From contig JAOUDZ010000022.1 of NCBI GenBank assembly GCA_029858965.1, forward strand, positions 1 through 59,753: 59,753 nt of DNA, given 5' to 3'. The stretch comes from Cyclobacteriaceae bacterium (GTDB lineage: Bacteria > Bacteroidota > Bacteroidia > Cytophagales > Cyclobacteriaceae). The stretch's first letter is position 1; each line of letters opens with the position of its first letter. Below the pieces are notes generated by a model. The model was not told the origin of the DNA and searched no databases. It saw only the letters and a list, made by a program, of their open reading frames with translations. Below, piece by piece: positions 15,443 to 24,600 of this stretch. A program made the translations under genes and the position numbers.

Positions 15443-17011
15443 ATGCAGCTGCATAAAGTTTCACTGGCTGATTCGCACGCGTTCAGTCCTTTTTTTCTAG
15501 ACTATATCCAACATAAAGATGTGCTCAAGCCCTTCTATGGGCGATTTCCTGAGTTAAGAAACTTTAGTAAACAGATTGAAGAGAAAAAATCCGCTTTCCC
15601 GCAAGCTGCTCGCGAAGCCTTGGTAAATACACTGCAGCGCCAATATGAAGGATTGCCAATATCACCCCATGTTGAGGAAAATATTTCACTGCTGGCAGAC
15701 GCAAAAAGCTTCACGGTTACTACGGGACATCAATTGAATATTTTTACCGGACCTTTGTATTTTGTTTTCAAGATTATAACGGTTATTAATGCCTGCAGAC
15801 AACTGAAGACACAATATCCAGGATATAATTTCATACCTGTTTACTGGATGGCTTCGGAAGATCACGACTATGAAGAGATAAAATATTTTAATCTGTATGG
15901 AAAGAAGCATGTCTGGAATACAGAACAGTCTGGTGCCGTTGGACGATTCCACACGGAAGGACTGGATAAGATGGCTAATACAATTCCCGGGAAACCAAAA
16001 ATCTTCAGGGAGGCATATGCGAAGCATAAGAAGCTCGCTGATGCTGTAAGGCATTATGTTAATGCACTGTTCGGTGCAGAGGGCCTTGTTGTGGTTGATG
16101 CTGATGATCGTTCACTAAAATATCAATTCACCTCGGTTATGCGTCAGGATATCCTGCAGCACGTCAACAAGAAAATTGTAGATACTACGAATGCTGGCTT
16201 GGAAGCCCTTGGTTATAAGGCGCAAGTCTTCTGCCGAGACATAAATTTCTTTTATTTGGTGGATGGTTTGAGGAGCAGAATTGAAAAACAAGGTGATCAA
16301 TATCATGTACTCGATAGTGACCTATCCTTCTCAGCAGATGAAATCGAAAAACTTATCGAAGGGGAGCCGGAAAAATTAAGCCCAAATGTAATCTTACGCC
16401 CGCTTTACGAAGAGATGATACTGCCCAACTTAGCCTATGTTGGAGGTCCTGCAGAAGTTATTTATTGGTTGCAGCTAAAAGAAGTATTTCGTCATTTCAA
16501 CGTACCCTTCCCGATTTTGATGCCACGCAATTTTGGAATGATAATCGATCATGAGATAACGAGGAAATTCTTAAAGACCGGTCTGGAACTAAGGCAGCTT
16601 TTTGAAGAGAAAAATGAGCTTTTTAACCACTGGGTACTCGCGCATTCTACCCAAAATCTTAGTGTTGTCGCCGAGCGGGAGGGAATCGACAAAATTTTTG
16701 AAGTGCTGCAAAAAAGAGCAGGATCAATTGATAAATCGCTGACATCGTTTGTTGCCGCGGAAGGCAAGCGCGCTTTGAAAAGTCTGGAAAAGGTAGAATA
16801 TAAACTGCTTAGAGCAGAAAAAAGAAGGCACACCGATAAACTGCGCCAAATTGAAACCGTGAAGGATGTTTTGTTTCCGGGTGGAAAACTTCAGGAGAGA
16901 ACGGATAACTTCCTGAATTTCCAGCAGCGTGATCCGGAATTTATTAGCAGGTTGCTGAACACGCTTGACCCCTTTGATTTTCAATTCAACATATTATCAT
17001 ACACATCCTGA
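15443..17011 (+). CDS. bshC: Putative cysteine ligase BshC (bacillithiol biosynthesis)
   Basis: BshC is thought to add cysteine to glucosaminyl-malate in the last step of bacillithiol synthesis. The 522-residue protein has the family hallmarks TTGHQLNIFTGPLYF (from about residue 93), YWMASEDHDYEEI, VVDADD, RDINFFY and YVGGPAEVIYWLQLK, with a coiled-coil-like C-terminal part (about 430-490). Length is near the family norm. TATTGTTG at 15430-15437, a one-mismatch -7 element, is only 6 bp before the ATG. ytxJ at 33536 supports a bacillithiol system in this genome. Confidence 0.93.
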   Translation: MQLHKVSLADSHAFSPFFLDYIQHKDVLKPFYGRFPELRNFSKQIEEKKSAFPQAAREALVNTLQRQYEGLPISPHVEENISLLADAKSFTVTTGHQLNIFTGPLYFVFKIITVINACRQLKTQYPGYNFIPVYWMASEDHDYEEIKYFNLYGKKHVWNTEQSGAVGRFHTEGLDKMANTIPGKPKIFREAYAKHKKLADAVRHYVNALFGAEGLVVVDADDRSLKYQFTSVMRQDILQHVNKKIVDTTNAGLEALGYKAQVFCRDINFFYLVDGLRSRIEKQGDQYHVLDSDLSFSADEIEKLIEGEPEKLSPNVILRPLYEEMILPNLAYVGGPAEVIYWLQLKEVFRHFNVPFPILMPRNFGMIIDHEITRKFLKTGLELRQLFEEKNELFNHWVLAHSTQNLSVVAEREGIDKIFEVLQKRAGSIDKSLTSFVAAEGKRALKSLEKVEYKLLRAEKRRHTDKLRQIETVKDVLFPGGKLQERTDNFLNFQQRDPEFISRLLNTLDPFDFQFNILSYTS

Positions 17012-17053
17012 ACTTCTCCTGAATGAAGAGCCCAGGAATCCACCTTTGCAGGA

Positions 17054-17626
17054 ATGACTAAAGAAGCATTAAGAAAGATTTACATGCGAAAACGAATTTC
17101 GCTTTCTGACGCGGAATATACACGTCTTAATTTTCAAATTTGTCGGAATTTTTTTGCAGATATTGATCTCTCATCCGTTAACCTCCTCCACACTTTCTTA
17201 CCCTTAAAAAAAAACAAAGAGCCGGATACCTGGCTAATTGTTGACCGGCTTCAAAAAGAATTCCCACACATCCGTATTACAATCCCGCGGGTAAATAATG
17301 AAACAGCAACACTTGAAAATTTCATTTTTGAAGATTCGCACCAACTGCAAGAGAACCAATGGGGAATACCAGAACCTAAGAATGGTACCCGCATAGACAA
17401 TAGCAAAATTGATATTGTCTTGGTCCCGTTGCTGATCTGCGACAATCAGGGCCATCGCGTTGGTTATGGGAAAGGTTTCTACGATAAATTTCTTCCAACA
17501 TGCAGTAAGGAATGCAAGCTAGTCGGGATTTCGTTATTTGAGCCTATTGCGAGAATAACAGATCTCAATGCATTTGATGTGCCTGTTCAATATTGCCTTA
17601 CGCCGGCAGCACTCTACAGCTTTTAG
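17054..17626 (+). CDS. 5-formyltetrahydrofolate cyclo-ligase
   Basis: This 190-residue enzyme converts 5-formyl-THF to 5,10-methenyl-THF with ATP. The N-terminus starts with KEALRKIYMRKRISLSDAEY and the ATP-binding signature is GYGKGFYDKFL (about 136-146), preceded by IDIVLVPLLICDNQGHRVG. It follows bshC by 42 bp and could be co-transcribed. CACCTTTG at 17041-17048, a near match to the -7 element, lies 6 bp before the ATG. The 3' end overlaps the convergent agmatine deiminase gene by 4 bp. Confidence 0.93.
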   Translation: MTKEALRKIYMRKRISLSDAEYTRLNFQICRNFFADIDLSSVNLLHTFLPLKKNKEPDTWLIVDRLQKEFPHIRITIPRVNNETATLENFIFEDSHQLQENQWGIPEPKNGTRIDNSKIDIVLVPLLICDNQGHRVGYGKGFYDKFLPTCSKECKLVGISLFEPIARITDLNAFDVPVQYCLTPAALYSF

Positions 17627-18711
17627 ACCTGCGGTTCTTGCTGACTTAAACAATGAAATGAACCCAGGCCCCAAATAATGTCAATGGAATCCAGCCCAAT
17701 GACTTTCCGGTTGGTGAAACATTGCTGGAGAATCTCCAATGCCTTGTCATCGTTCTTGTCGCGGAAGGTAGGGACTATTACGTACTTATTGGCGATGTAG
17801 AAATTGGCATAAGAAGCCGGTAAGCGTTGATCCTCATAAAATACCGGATCAGGCATGGGCAATTCAACAATGGTCATTTGCTTACCGCTCTCCAATCGAA
17901 GCTTGTTGAGTGTCCTCAGGTTGTCCCGAAGCAGTACATAGTTCTCGTCCATTGTATTGGTTTCCGTCACGGTAACCACGGTGTCTTCATTCACAAAACG
18001 CGTAATATCATCGATATGCCCATCCGTATCATCTCCAACGATGCCGTCCCCAAGCCAGAGAATGTTCTCTGCACCATAGAAACTACAAAGGTATTCTTCA
18101 ATCTCTTTTTGATTTAGTTGCGGGTTACGATTTGGATTGAGCAGGCAGGATGTTGTAGTCAGCACGGTTCCTTTTCCATTGAAGTCCACGGACCCGCCTT
18201 CCATTACAATACCGGGATAGAATACCGGGATATTGTATTGCTGAGCGATCAAAGTAGGAATATTGTCATCGAGATCGAAAGGCGGATATTTACCTCCCCA
18301 AGCATTATATCCCCAGTCTATTATCACTTTCTTTTGCGCTGCTTTTGGATTAATAAGAAAAGCCGGGCCATGATCACGACACCAGGCGTCGTTGGTGGGG
18401 TGCATGAAGAATTGCACATTGTTCAGGTCTGCCCTGGCTTCCTGAAGGTAATAGAGTGCTTTTCCTTTCATTGATTGGTCAAGAACATTGATGTGAACGC
18501 GTTCACCTTCCGCAAGATACCTGATGAACTGAGCATAGATTGGGTAAATGGCTTCAATTTTCCCTGGCCATGATGCCTTTTTGTGGGGCCAGCTTAACCA
18601 TGTTGCGCTATGTCTGGCAAATTCGGCCGGAAAATAGTAGCCAAGTTCCTTTGGGGTTTTTCCGTCAGGAAGTCCGGAAGTCCGGAAGTCCGGAAGTTTT
18701 TCTATGACCAT
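17623..18711 (-). CDS. aguA: Agmatine deiminase family protein
   Basis: This 362-residue guanidino-group-modifying enzyme is predicted to convert agmatine to N-carbamoylputrescine. Family motifs are ELGYYFPAEFARHSATWLSW, WCRDHGPAFLI, MEGGSVDFNGKGTVLTT, GDDTDGHIDDITRFV and the catalytic cysteine in SFHCLSQQEP (Cys354). It is in the same direction as the N-carbamoylputrescine amidase gene (19129-20007), the next enzyme, but a four-helix-bundle gene lies between them. The N-terminus is odd: residues about 6-16 are encoded by an 8-bp tandem repeat that forms one arm of an inverted repeat, so the original start may have been altered. The ATG at 18711 immediately follows the stop codon of the four-helix gene. 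No other start is visible between the repeat and the conserved region. Confidence 0.9.
   Translation of the reverse strand: MVIEKLPDFRTSGLPDGKTPKELGYYFPAEFARHSATWLSWPHKKASWPGKIEAIYPIYAQFIRYLAEGERVHINVLDQSMKGKALYYLQEARADLNNVQFFMHPTNDAWCRDHGPAFLINPKAAQKKVIIDWGYNAWGGKYPPFDLDDNIPTLIAQQYNIPVFYPGIVMEGGSVDFNGKGTVLTTTSCLLNPNRNPQLNQKEIEEYLCSFYGAENILWLGDGIVGDDTDGHIDDITRFVNEDTVVTVTETNTMDENYVLLRDNLRTLNKLRLESGKQMTIVELPMPDPVFYEDQRLPASYANFYIANKYVIVPTFRDKNDDKALEILQQCFTNRKVIGLDSIDIIWGLGSFHCLSQQEPQV
18664..18697. repeat. 8-bp tandem repeat; left inverted-repeat arm
   Basis: GTCA is followed by three full copies of GGAAGTCC (18668-18691) and a partial GGAAGT, 34 bp in all. Its reverse complement matches 19096-19123, apart from one extra unit and a few mismatches. 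It encodes residues about 6-16 of aguA. Because the unit is 8 bp, loss or gain of one copy would shift the aguA frame. Confidence 0.85.
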
Positions 18712-19068
18712 CTATAGTTTAATTAATGATTTACGAAGTGCGTTAATCATAACTAGAAACTCTTCACACTTTTTATAAAGATCCTCAAACCCAATATCTG
18801 AAATATATTTCCTGCGAAGAGCCAGGTGAAGGCACCCAACTGTTTCCATATCAGATCGAAAAGCATAGCCTAAGGATTTCTTGAATTCTGCATACTGACC
18901 TGTAGATCCCTCAACAATGTTCAATGAAATCGAATCAGCCGCTCGATTGAATTGAGACACTACTATGTATAGTTCGTTAGCCGGAAACGTAATCACGATT
19001 TCATTTACTTTCTCAGATAGTTCAGCAGTTTTCCGCCACACAATGAGTTTTTCAAAATCAAATGCCAT
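18712..19068 (-). CDS. Four-helix-bundle protein (S23/IVP family)
   Basis: This 118-residue all-helical protein starts MAFDFEKLIVWRKTAELS and carries the family core QFNRAADSISLNIVEGS (about 39-55), then helices EFKKSLGYAFRSDME and EFLVMINALRKSLIKL. The family occurs in ORFs inside 23S rRNA intervening sequences and as scattered chromosomal copies, and is structurally related to the Avd protein of diversity-generating retroelements; its role is not known. No reverse transcriptase or variable repeat is in this window. The stop codon TAG directly abuts the aguA ATG, so the two may be translationally linked. It separates aguB from aguA and is flanked by inverted octamer repeats. Confidence 0.9.
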   Translation of the reverse strand: MAFDFEKLIVWRKTAELSEKVNEIVITFPANELYIVVSQFNRAADSISLNIVEGSTGQYAEFKKSLGYAFRSDMETVGCLHLALRRKYISDIGFEDLYKKCEEFLVMINALRKSLIKL

Positions 19069-19095
19069 GATCCAACATTATTAGTTAACGATACT

Positions 19096-19123
19096 ACTTC
19101 CGGACTTTCGGACTTACCCTGAC
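19096..19123. repeat. Right inverted-repeat arm of the S23 element
   Basis: The 28-bp arm contains CCGGACTT, TCGGACTT and ends CCCTGAC. Its first 20 bases match the reverse complement of the left arm with one difference, and its outer six bases (CCTGAC) match exactly. It lies between aguB and the four-helix gene. Confidence 0.8.
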
Positions 19124-19128
19124 TAATT

Positions 19129-20007
19129 CTATTCATCAATAAAGCGCTGCGTAATGGGTTGATAGGAATCTATCCTTCTGTCGCGCAAAAATGGCCAGTG
19201 CGTTCGGTAGTAATCAGTCTTTTCCAGGTCCAATTCAAGTACGCCAACTTCTTCTTTATCATGGGATGAAGATTGCATGATGCGTCCAAATGGATTGACA
19301 ATAAAAGATCCGCCCCAAAATTTCATCGCCCCATTTTGCTCAAGACCAACGCGGTTTACGCTGACGACATGTACACCGTTGGCGACCGCATGACTTCGCT
19401 GAATGGTTTGCCATGCATTAAATTGTTCAGTATTGGTGGCCTCGTCCTGTGCAGTTGCCCAACCGATAGCTGTTGGGTAGAAGAGGATCTCAGCCCCCAT
19501 TAAGGCTGTAATTCTTGCGGCTTCAGGATACCATTGGTCCCAGCAGACAAGTACCCCTATTGTTGCAAATTTCGTATTGAATGTCTTATAGCCCAGGTCA
19601 CCCGGTGTAAAATAGAATTTCTCATAGTAAGATGGGTCATCCGGGATGTGCATTTTTCGATACTTACCAAGATAAGTTCCATCGGCATCCAGCACGGCTG
19701 TAGTATTATGATAAAGTCCCTCCGTCCGCTTTTCAAAAAGTGAAGCAATAATTACTACGCCCAATTCTTTAGCAAGGGTCGCCAAGGTATTTGTTGAGGG
19801 TCCTGGTATAGGTTCCGCTAATTGGAAGTTTTCATAATCTTCCAAATCACAAAAATACAACGATGTAAATAACTCTTGAAGGCAAATGACCTGGGCTCCC
19901 CTTGAAGCCGCCTCCCTGATTTTTTCTATCGCCTTTTTTACATTCTCCTGTGGATTATCGGTGCATGACATCTGCACCGTGCCCACGATTACCTTTTTCT
20001 TTGACAC
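19129..20007 (-). CDS. aguB: N-carbamoylputrescine amidase-type carbon-nitrogen hydrolase
   Basis: This 292-residue nitrilase-superfamily amidase has the catalytic triad Glu45 (CLQELFTSLYFC), Lys118 (GKYRKMHIPDD) and Cys155 (LVCWDQWYPEAAR). These patterns and the nearby agmatine deiminase gene indicate hydrolysis of N-carbamoylputrescine to putrescine, CO2 and ammonia. The first in-frame start is the GTG at 20007; an ATG overlapping it is out of frame. The protein is cytoplasmic. It lies 162 bp downstream of gltD with a possible terminator between. Confidence 0.92.
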   Translation of the reverse strand: MSKKKVIVGTVQMSCTDNPQENVKKAIEKIREAASRGAQVICLQELFTSLYFCDLEDYENFQLAEPIPGPSTNTLATLAKELGVVIIASLFEKRTEGLYHNTTAVLDADGTYLGKYRKMHIPDDPSYYEKFYFTPGDLGYKTFNTKFATIGVLVCWDQWYPEAARITALMGAEILFYPTAIGWATAQDEATNTEQFNAWQTIQRSHAVANGVHVVSVNRVGLEQNGAMKFWGGSFIVNPFGRIMQSSSHDKEEVGVLELDLEKTDYYRTHWPFLRDRRIDSYQPITQRFIDE

Positions 20008-20110
20008 ATCCTTCGAATTAATGTGGCTAAATTAGGAAGTAATTTCGGTTGATGAAATTATGCAAGCTAATATGGCTCATCACAGTATTAGCAAAAGGAA
20101 GGATGCAAAA

Positions 20111-20139
20111 AACCTTTCCGGCGTCAGGCTACAAAGGTT
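20111..20139 (-). terminator. Possible terminator after gltD
   Basis: On the minus strand AACCTTT pairs with AAAGGTT (7 bp) around a 15-nt loop and is followed by four more Ts. It lies about 30 bp after the gltD stop. The large loop makes it a moderate call. Confidence 0.4.
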
Positions 20140-20169
20140 CATTTTGATTGTCCCCAATGCGTTAGATTA

Positions 20170-21642
20170 TTATGCCTCTTCAGTAAGATGCACAAAAGAC
20201 TCATCTTTTGACTCCAATGATGAACTTCCCATGAGCCATAAATCAACAGCGCGGGCCGTTTCACGCCCTTCTGAAATCGCCCAGACAACGAGGGATTGAC
20301 CTCTCCTGATATCGCCAGCCGCAAAGACACCTTCGTTTGAAGTCATGTAGCTTTCTGTCTTGATATTACCGCGTTCATCCAGCGCCAGTTTTAATTCTTC
20401 GACCATTCCGCCAGGCTCAGCGCCAATAAAACCGATAGCAAGGAGGGCAAGTTCGCACGGCATAATTCTTTCTGAACCAGGGATTTCTTCGAATCCCATC
20501 TTACCCTGAGTGTTGGCACTCCATTTGATATCGGCTACTTTCAGACCTGTAAGATTCCCTTCGTCGTCGCCAAGAAATTCCTTGGTGAGAATTGCCCATT
20601 TGCGGTCAACTCCTTCTTCATGTGACGATGAAGTCATGAGTACCATAGGCCAAAGGGGCCACGGATTATTTTCGCTTCGTGTTAACGGAGGCTTGGAAAG
20701 TAGTTCAATCTGTGTGACAGACTTTGCATTCTGTCTATTGGAAGTCCCCACACAATCCGATCCAGTATCACCACCACCAATAACCAGCACATTTTTCCGC
20801 GTTGCCAGGATTTCTGCTGAGAAAATTTGATCTCCGGAAACGCGCTTATTCTGCTGCGGTAAAAATTCCATCGCAAAGTGGACACCCTTTAGCTGTCTGC
20901 CGGGGATAGAAAGATCGCGAGGCGCTGAAGCACCACCGCACATAACAATTGCATCGAACTCATCTTTCAAATGCTTTGCACTGATATTCACGCCGACGTG
21001 CGCATCCGTCCTGAAGATGATCCCTTCCTGCTCCATAAGCCTAATCCTGCGCTCCACAATATTCTTTTCCAGTTTGAAATCCGGAATACCGTACCGTAGC
21101 AAGCCACCGATCCGATCACTTCTTTCAAATACGGTCACCCAATGACCTGCTTTGTTGAGCTGGGCCGCAGCCGCCAAACCGGCAGGACCGGATCCAACGA
21201 CCGCTATACGTTTACCAGTTCTTGTTTTCGGAGGATTTGGCTTTATATAACCCTTTTCAAAAGCTTGTTCCGCTATCGTTTTTTCAATGTATTCAATGGT
21301 AACAGGATTGTTGTTGATACTTAACACGCAACTGGCCTCGCACGGAGCAGGACAAATTCTACCCGTAAACTCGGGGAAGTTATTGGTGCTGCTAAGGATA
21401 TGTATGGCTTCCTCCCACTTTCCTAAATACACTGCGTCGTTGAAATCGGGAATGTTGTTGCCCAGTGGGCAGCCGTTATGACAAAATGGAACACCACAAT
21501 CCATACAACGAGATGCCTGTTGTTTAACTCTTTCTTTGTCCAAAGGTTTGTATACCTCATGGTAGTCCTTAATCCGCTCCTTTGTGTCGCGGGTCTTTGG
21601 CATCTCACGATCAAACTTCATAAATCCATCTACTTGTCCCAT
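20170..21642 (-). CDS. gltD: Glutamate synthase small subunit
   Basis: This 490-residue FAD- and iron-sulfur-containing beta subunit passes NAD(P)H electrons to the large subunit. The N-terminal cysteines RCMDCGVPFCHNGCP (Cys46, 49, 54, 58) and a second set in RICPAPCEASC ligate 4Fe-4S clusters. The FAD site is VVGSGPAGLAAAAQL, the NAD(P)H site VIGGGDTGSDCVGTS, and the C-terminal FAD contact AAGDIRRGQSLVVWAI. It is 24 bp downstream of gltB, forming the gltBD operon. Confidence 0.96.
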   Translation of the reverse strand: MGQVDGFMKFDREMPKTRDTKERIKDYHEVYKPLDKERVKQQASRCMDCGVPFCHNGCPLGNNIPDFNDAVYLGKWEEAIHILSSTNNFPEFTGRICPAPCEASCVLSINNNPVTIEYIEKTIAEQAFEKGYIKPNPPKTRTGKRIAVVGSGPAGLAAAAQLNKAGHWVTVFERSDRIGGLLRYGIPDFKLEKNIVERRIRLMEQEGIIFRTDAHVGVNISAKHLKDEFDAIVMCGGASAPRDLSIPGRQLKGVHFAMEFLPQQNKRVSGDQIFSAEILATRKNVLVIGGGDTGSDCVGTSNRQNAKSVTQIELLSKPPLTRSENNPWPLWPMVLMTSSSHEEGVDRKWAILTKEFLGDDEGNLTGLKVADIKWSANTQGKMGFEEIPGSERIMPCELALLAIGFIGAEPGGMVEELKLALDERGNIKTESYMTSNEGVFAAGDIRRGQSLVVWAISEGRETARAVDLWLMGSSSLESKDESFVHLTEEA

Positions 21643-21666
21643 GGGCTAAAAGATTCTTTTACACCG

Positions 21667-24600
21667 TTACTTGACACTAACTTTTGCTTCCCTCTGTGAA
21701 GCTTTGGCAGACTTGGCCTTCTGCAGCACTGCTTTATAATCTTTCGGCATAACTTTTACAAAGAGTTCAGCGGCCTCTTCCCATTTACCCAAGATCCACT
21801 CGGCAGGGTCACTGCCTGTATATTTGAAGTGCTTTTCAATCATTGTCTTTACTGCTGCTTTGTCTTCGCTGTCCATGGTTTCAAGTTCCACCATGTCTTT
21901 GTTGCACAGTCTTTCCAGAGCATGTTCAGGGTCGAACACGTAGGCGATACCGCCACTCATTCCGGCGGCAAAGTTTCTCCCAGTACCACCAAGGATAATC
22001 ACCCTGCCTCCCGTCATGTACTCGCAAGCGTGGTCACCGACCCCCTCAACGACTGTATTGACGCCAGAATTGCGGACACAGAATCGTTCGCCGGCTTGCC
22101 CCCTGATGTAGGCTTCGCCTGATGTTGCTCCGTAAAAAGCTACGTTACCAACTATGATATTATCCTCCGGCTTGAATGTGGCTTCTTTGTCCGGATAAAC
22201 TATCAATTTCCCGCCGGATAGGCCTTTGCCAAAATAGTCATTGGCTTCCCCTTCTAATTCGAATGTTACACCGGGTGCAACGAATGCGCCAAAGCTTTGA
22301 CCGGCTGATCCCTTAAAGTGAAACTGAATCGTGTCTTCTGGCAGTCCCTTTCCTTTATACTTCTTCGATATTTCATTAGACAGCAGCGCCCCTGTTGAGC
22401 GATCTATGTTTCGGATAATAAACTTTTCCCTAACCGGTTCTCCAATATCCAACGCGGCTCTGGCTGCTTCCACCAATTTCCAGTCAAGCACCTTCTCCAA
22501 TTCAAAATCCTGGTCAATCTGTTTATACAAACCGATATGCTCGCGAACAGGCTCGCGCTGAAGCAGCGGAGAAAGATCCAACTTCTTAATCTTCCAATGG
22601 TCTACATCCTGACGAACCCGCAACATATCAGCCCTGCCAACCATATCATTTACAGTGCTGAACCCCAGTTCCGCCATCACCTCGCGTAAATTTTGAGCAA
22701 GGAATGTAAAGAAATTTACGACATGATCCGGATCACCTGTAAAGAGCTTGCGCAACTTGCTATCCTGGGTCGCAATGCCTACCGGGCACGTATTCAAATG
22801 GCATTTACGCATCATGATGCATCCTTCTACGACCAGGGCTGCCGTTGCAACCCCCCATTCTTCAGCCCCCAATAAGGTAGCAATCGCAATATCACGACCC
22901 GTACGAATTTGTCCATCGGTCTGAAGGACAACACGGCTTCTTAAATTATTCTTGACCAACGTCTGATGTGCTTCCGCCAATCCAAGTTCCCAAGGCAACC
23001 CTGCATGACGCAAAGAACTTATGGGCGAGGCCCCTGTACCACCGTCAGCTCCTGAAATCAATATCGCATCTGCTTTTGCTTTGGCAACCCCCGCGGCTAC
23101 TGTACCAACACCAGCCTGCGATACAAGCTTCACGTTGATGCGCGCTTGCCGGTTTGCATTCTTCAAGTCATATATCAACTGCGCGAGATCTTCAATAGAA
23201 TAGATATCATGGTGGGGTGGAGGAGATATCAAACCAACACCGGGCGTAGAGTGCCGCACCCGGCCGATCCACTCATCCACTTTGTGGCCAGGTAACTGCC
23301 CACCCTCTCCTGGCTTGGCACCCTGGGCCATCTTAATCTGAAGTTCATCGGCATTAGCCAGGAAATAGCTGGTGACACCAAATCGGCCAGAGGCCACTTG
23401 TTTGATTGCTGACCGCTCCCAATCACCATTTTCTTTCTTCTCAAAGCGAATTTCATCCTCACCACCTTCGCCACTATTGCTCTTTCCACCAATGCGATTC
23501 ATCGCAATGGCCAACGTGCTATGTGCCTCGTGGGAAATCGATCCAAAGGACATGGCGCCGGTGGCAAACCGCTTGAAAATTTCCGATACAGGTTCAACTT
23601 CGCTTATTGGAATAGGATTGCGTTTCTTAAATTCAAATAAGCCTCTAAATGTTAAGAGATCATTTTCCTGATCATTGATCTTATGTGCGTATTTCTTGAA
23701 AAGTTCGTAGTTATTAGACTTCGTGGAATACTGAAGAAGGTGTATTACCTCAGGGCTAAACAAATGCTTTTCTCCTCTGCGCTTCCACTGATAGACACCT
23801 CCAACGGGAAGTTCTTTGCTTTCAATTTCGAAAGCCACCTCATGGCGTACCAGTACTTCCTTGGCAATGTCATCAAAAGAGAGACCTTCAATCCGGCTGA
23901 TGGTGCCTTTGAAGCATTTCTCGACGACATCGCTACCGATGCCCAGTGCTTCAAAAATCTGTGAAGATTGATACGACTGCAATGTGCTGATCCCCATTTT
24001 GGAAATCACTTTCAGGAGTCCATTGCCAACTGCTTTTTGATAGTTAGCAAAAGTTTCCTCATCGGCCAGGGGTTTATAAAACAACCCGTGCTTATTCATG
24101 AAATGAATCGTTTCCAAAGCCAGATAAGGATTAACAGCACTCGCACCATATCCGATGATCGTCGCAAAATGTTGTACTTCCCATACATCTCCTGCTTCTA
24201 CCACAAGCCCCGCCTCTGTCCTGATCCTTTTTTCTATCAGGTATTGGTGAACTGCACCCACTGAAAGAAGGGAAGGAATAGGTGCAAATTCGCTACTTAT
24301 TTTTTTATCGGATAGTATCAGAATTTTCTTTCCGGCGCGGACTGCCTTTTCTGCATCGCCGCAAATTTTATCAATGCTTTCTTCAAGCCTCCCTGGTTTT
24401 CCATCGGCCTTAAAAACGCATTGAAGCACTGCACATTCAAAACCCTGATCCTGCAAGTGTCTAAATTTCTCCAGATCAGCGTTGAGCAATACCGGTTGAG
24501 AGATATGAATCTGCCGCGTGTGCTCCGGTGTCTCCGCCAACACATTAAGGCTAGAACCTACACGTGTAAAAAGCGACATCACTAAACGTTCTCGGATAGG

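Larger units (their letters stand above)
18664..19123. mobile_element. Candidate S23/four-helix-bundle element with inverted-repeat ends
   Basis: A segment of about 460 bp is bounded by imperfect inverted repeats that begin GTCAGG at each outer end and run inward through AAGTCCG-type octamers to CCGGAAGT. It contains a single ORF for a four-helix-bundle protein. It sits between the stop of aguB (6 bp away) and the N-terminal codons of aguA. No transposase and no obvious target duplication are visible. The layout resembles the S23-encoding intervening sequences in 23S rRNA genes, which also have complementary ends, but mobility here is inferred. Confidence 0.45.

Noticed and set aside
18712-19068. 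Part of a diversity-generating retroelement (Avd-like protein)
   Set aside because: No reverse transcriptase, template or variable repeat nearby; the protein is a generic S23-type four-helix bundle.
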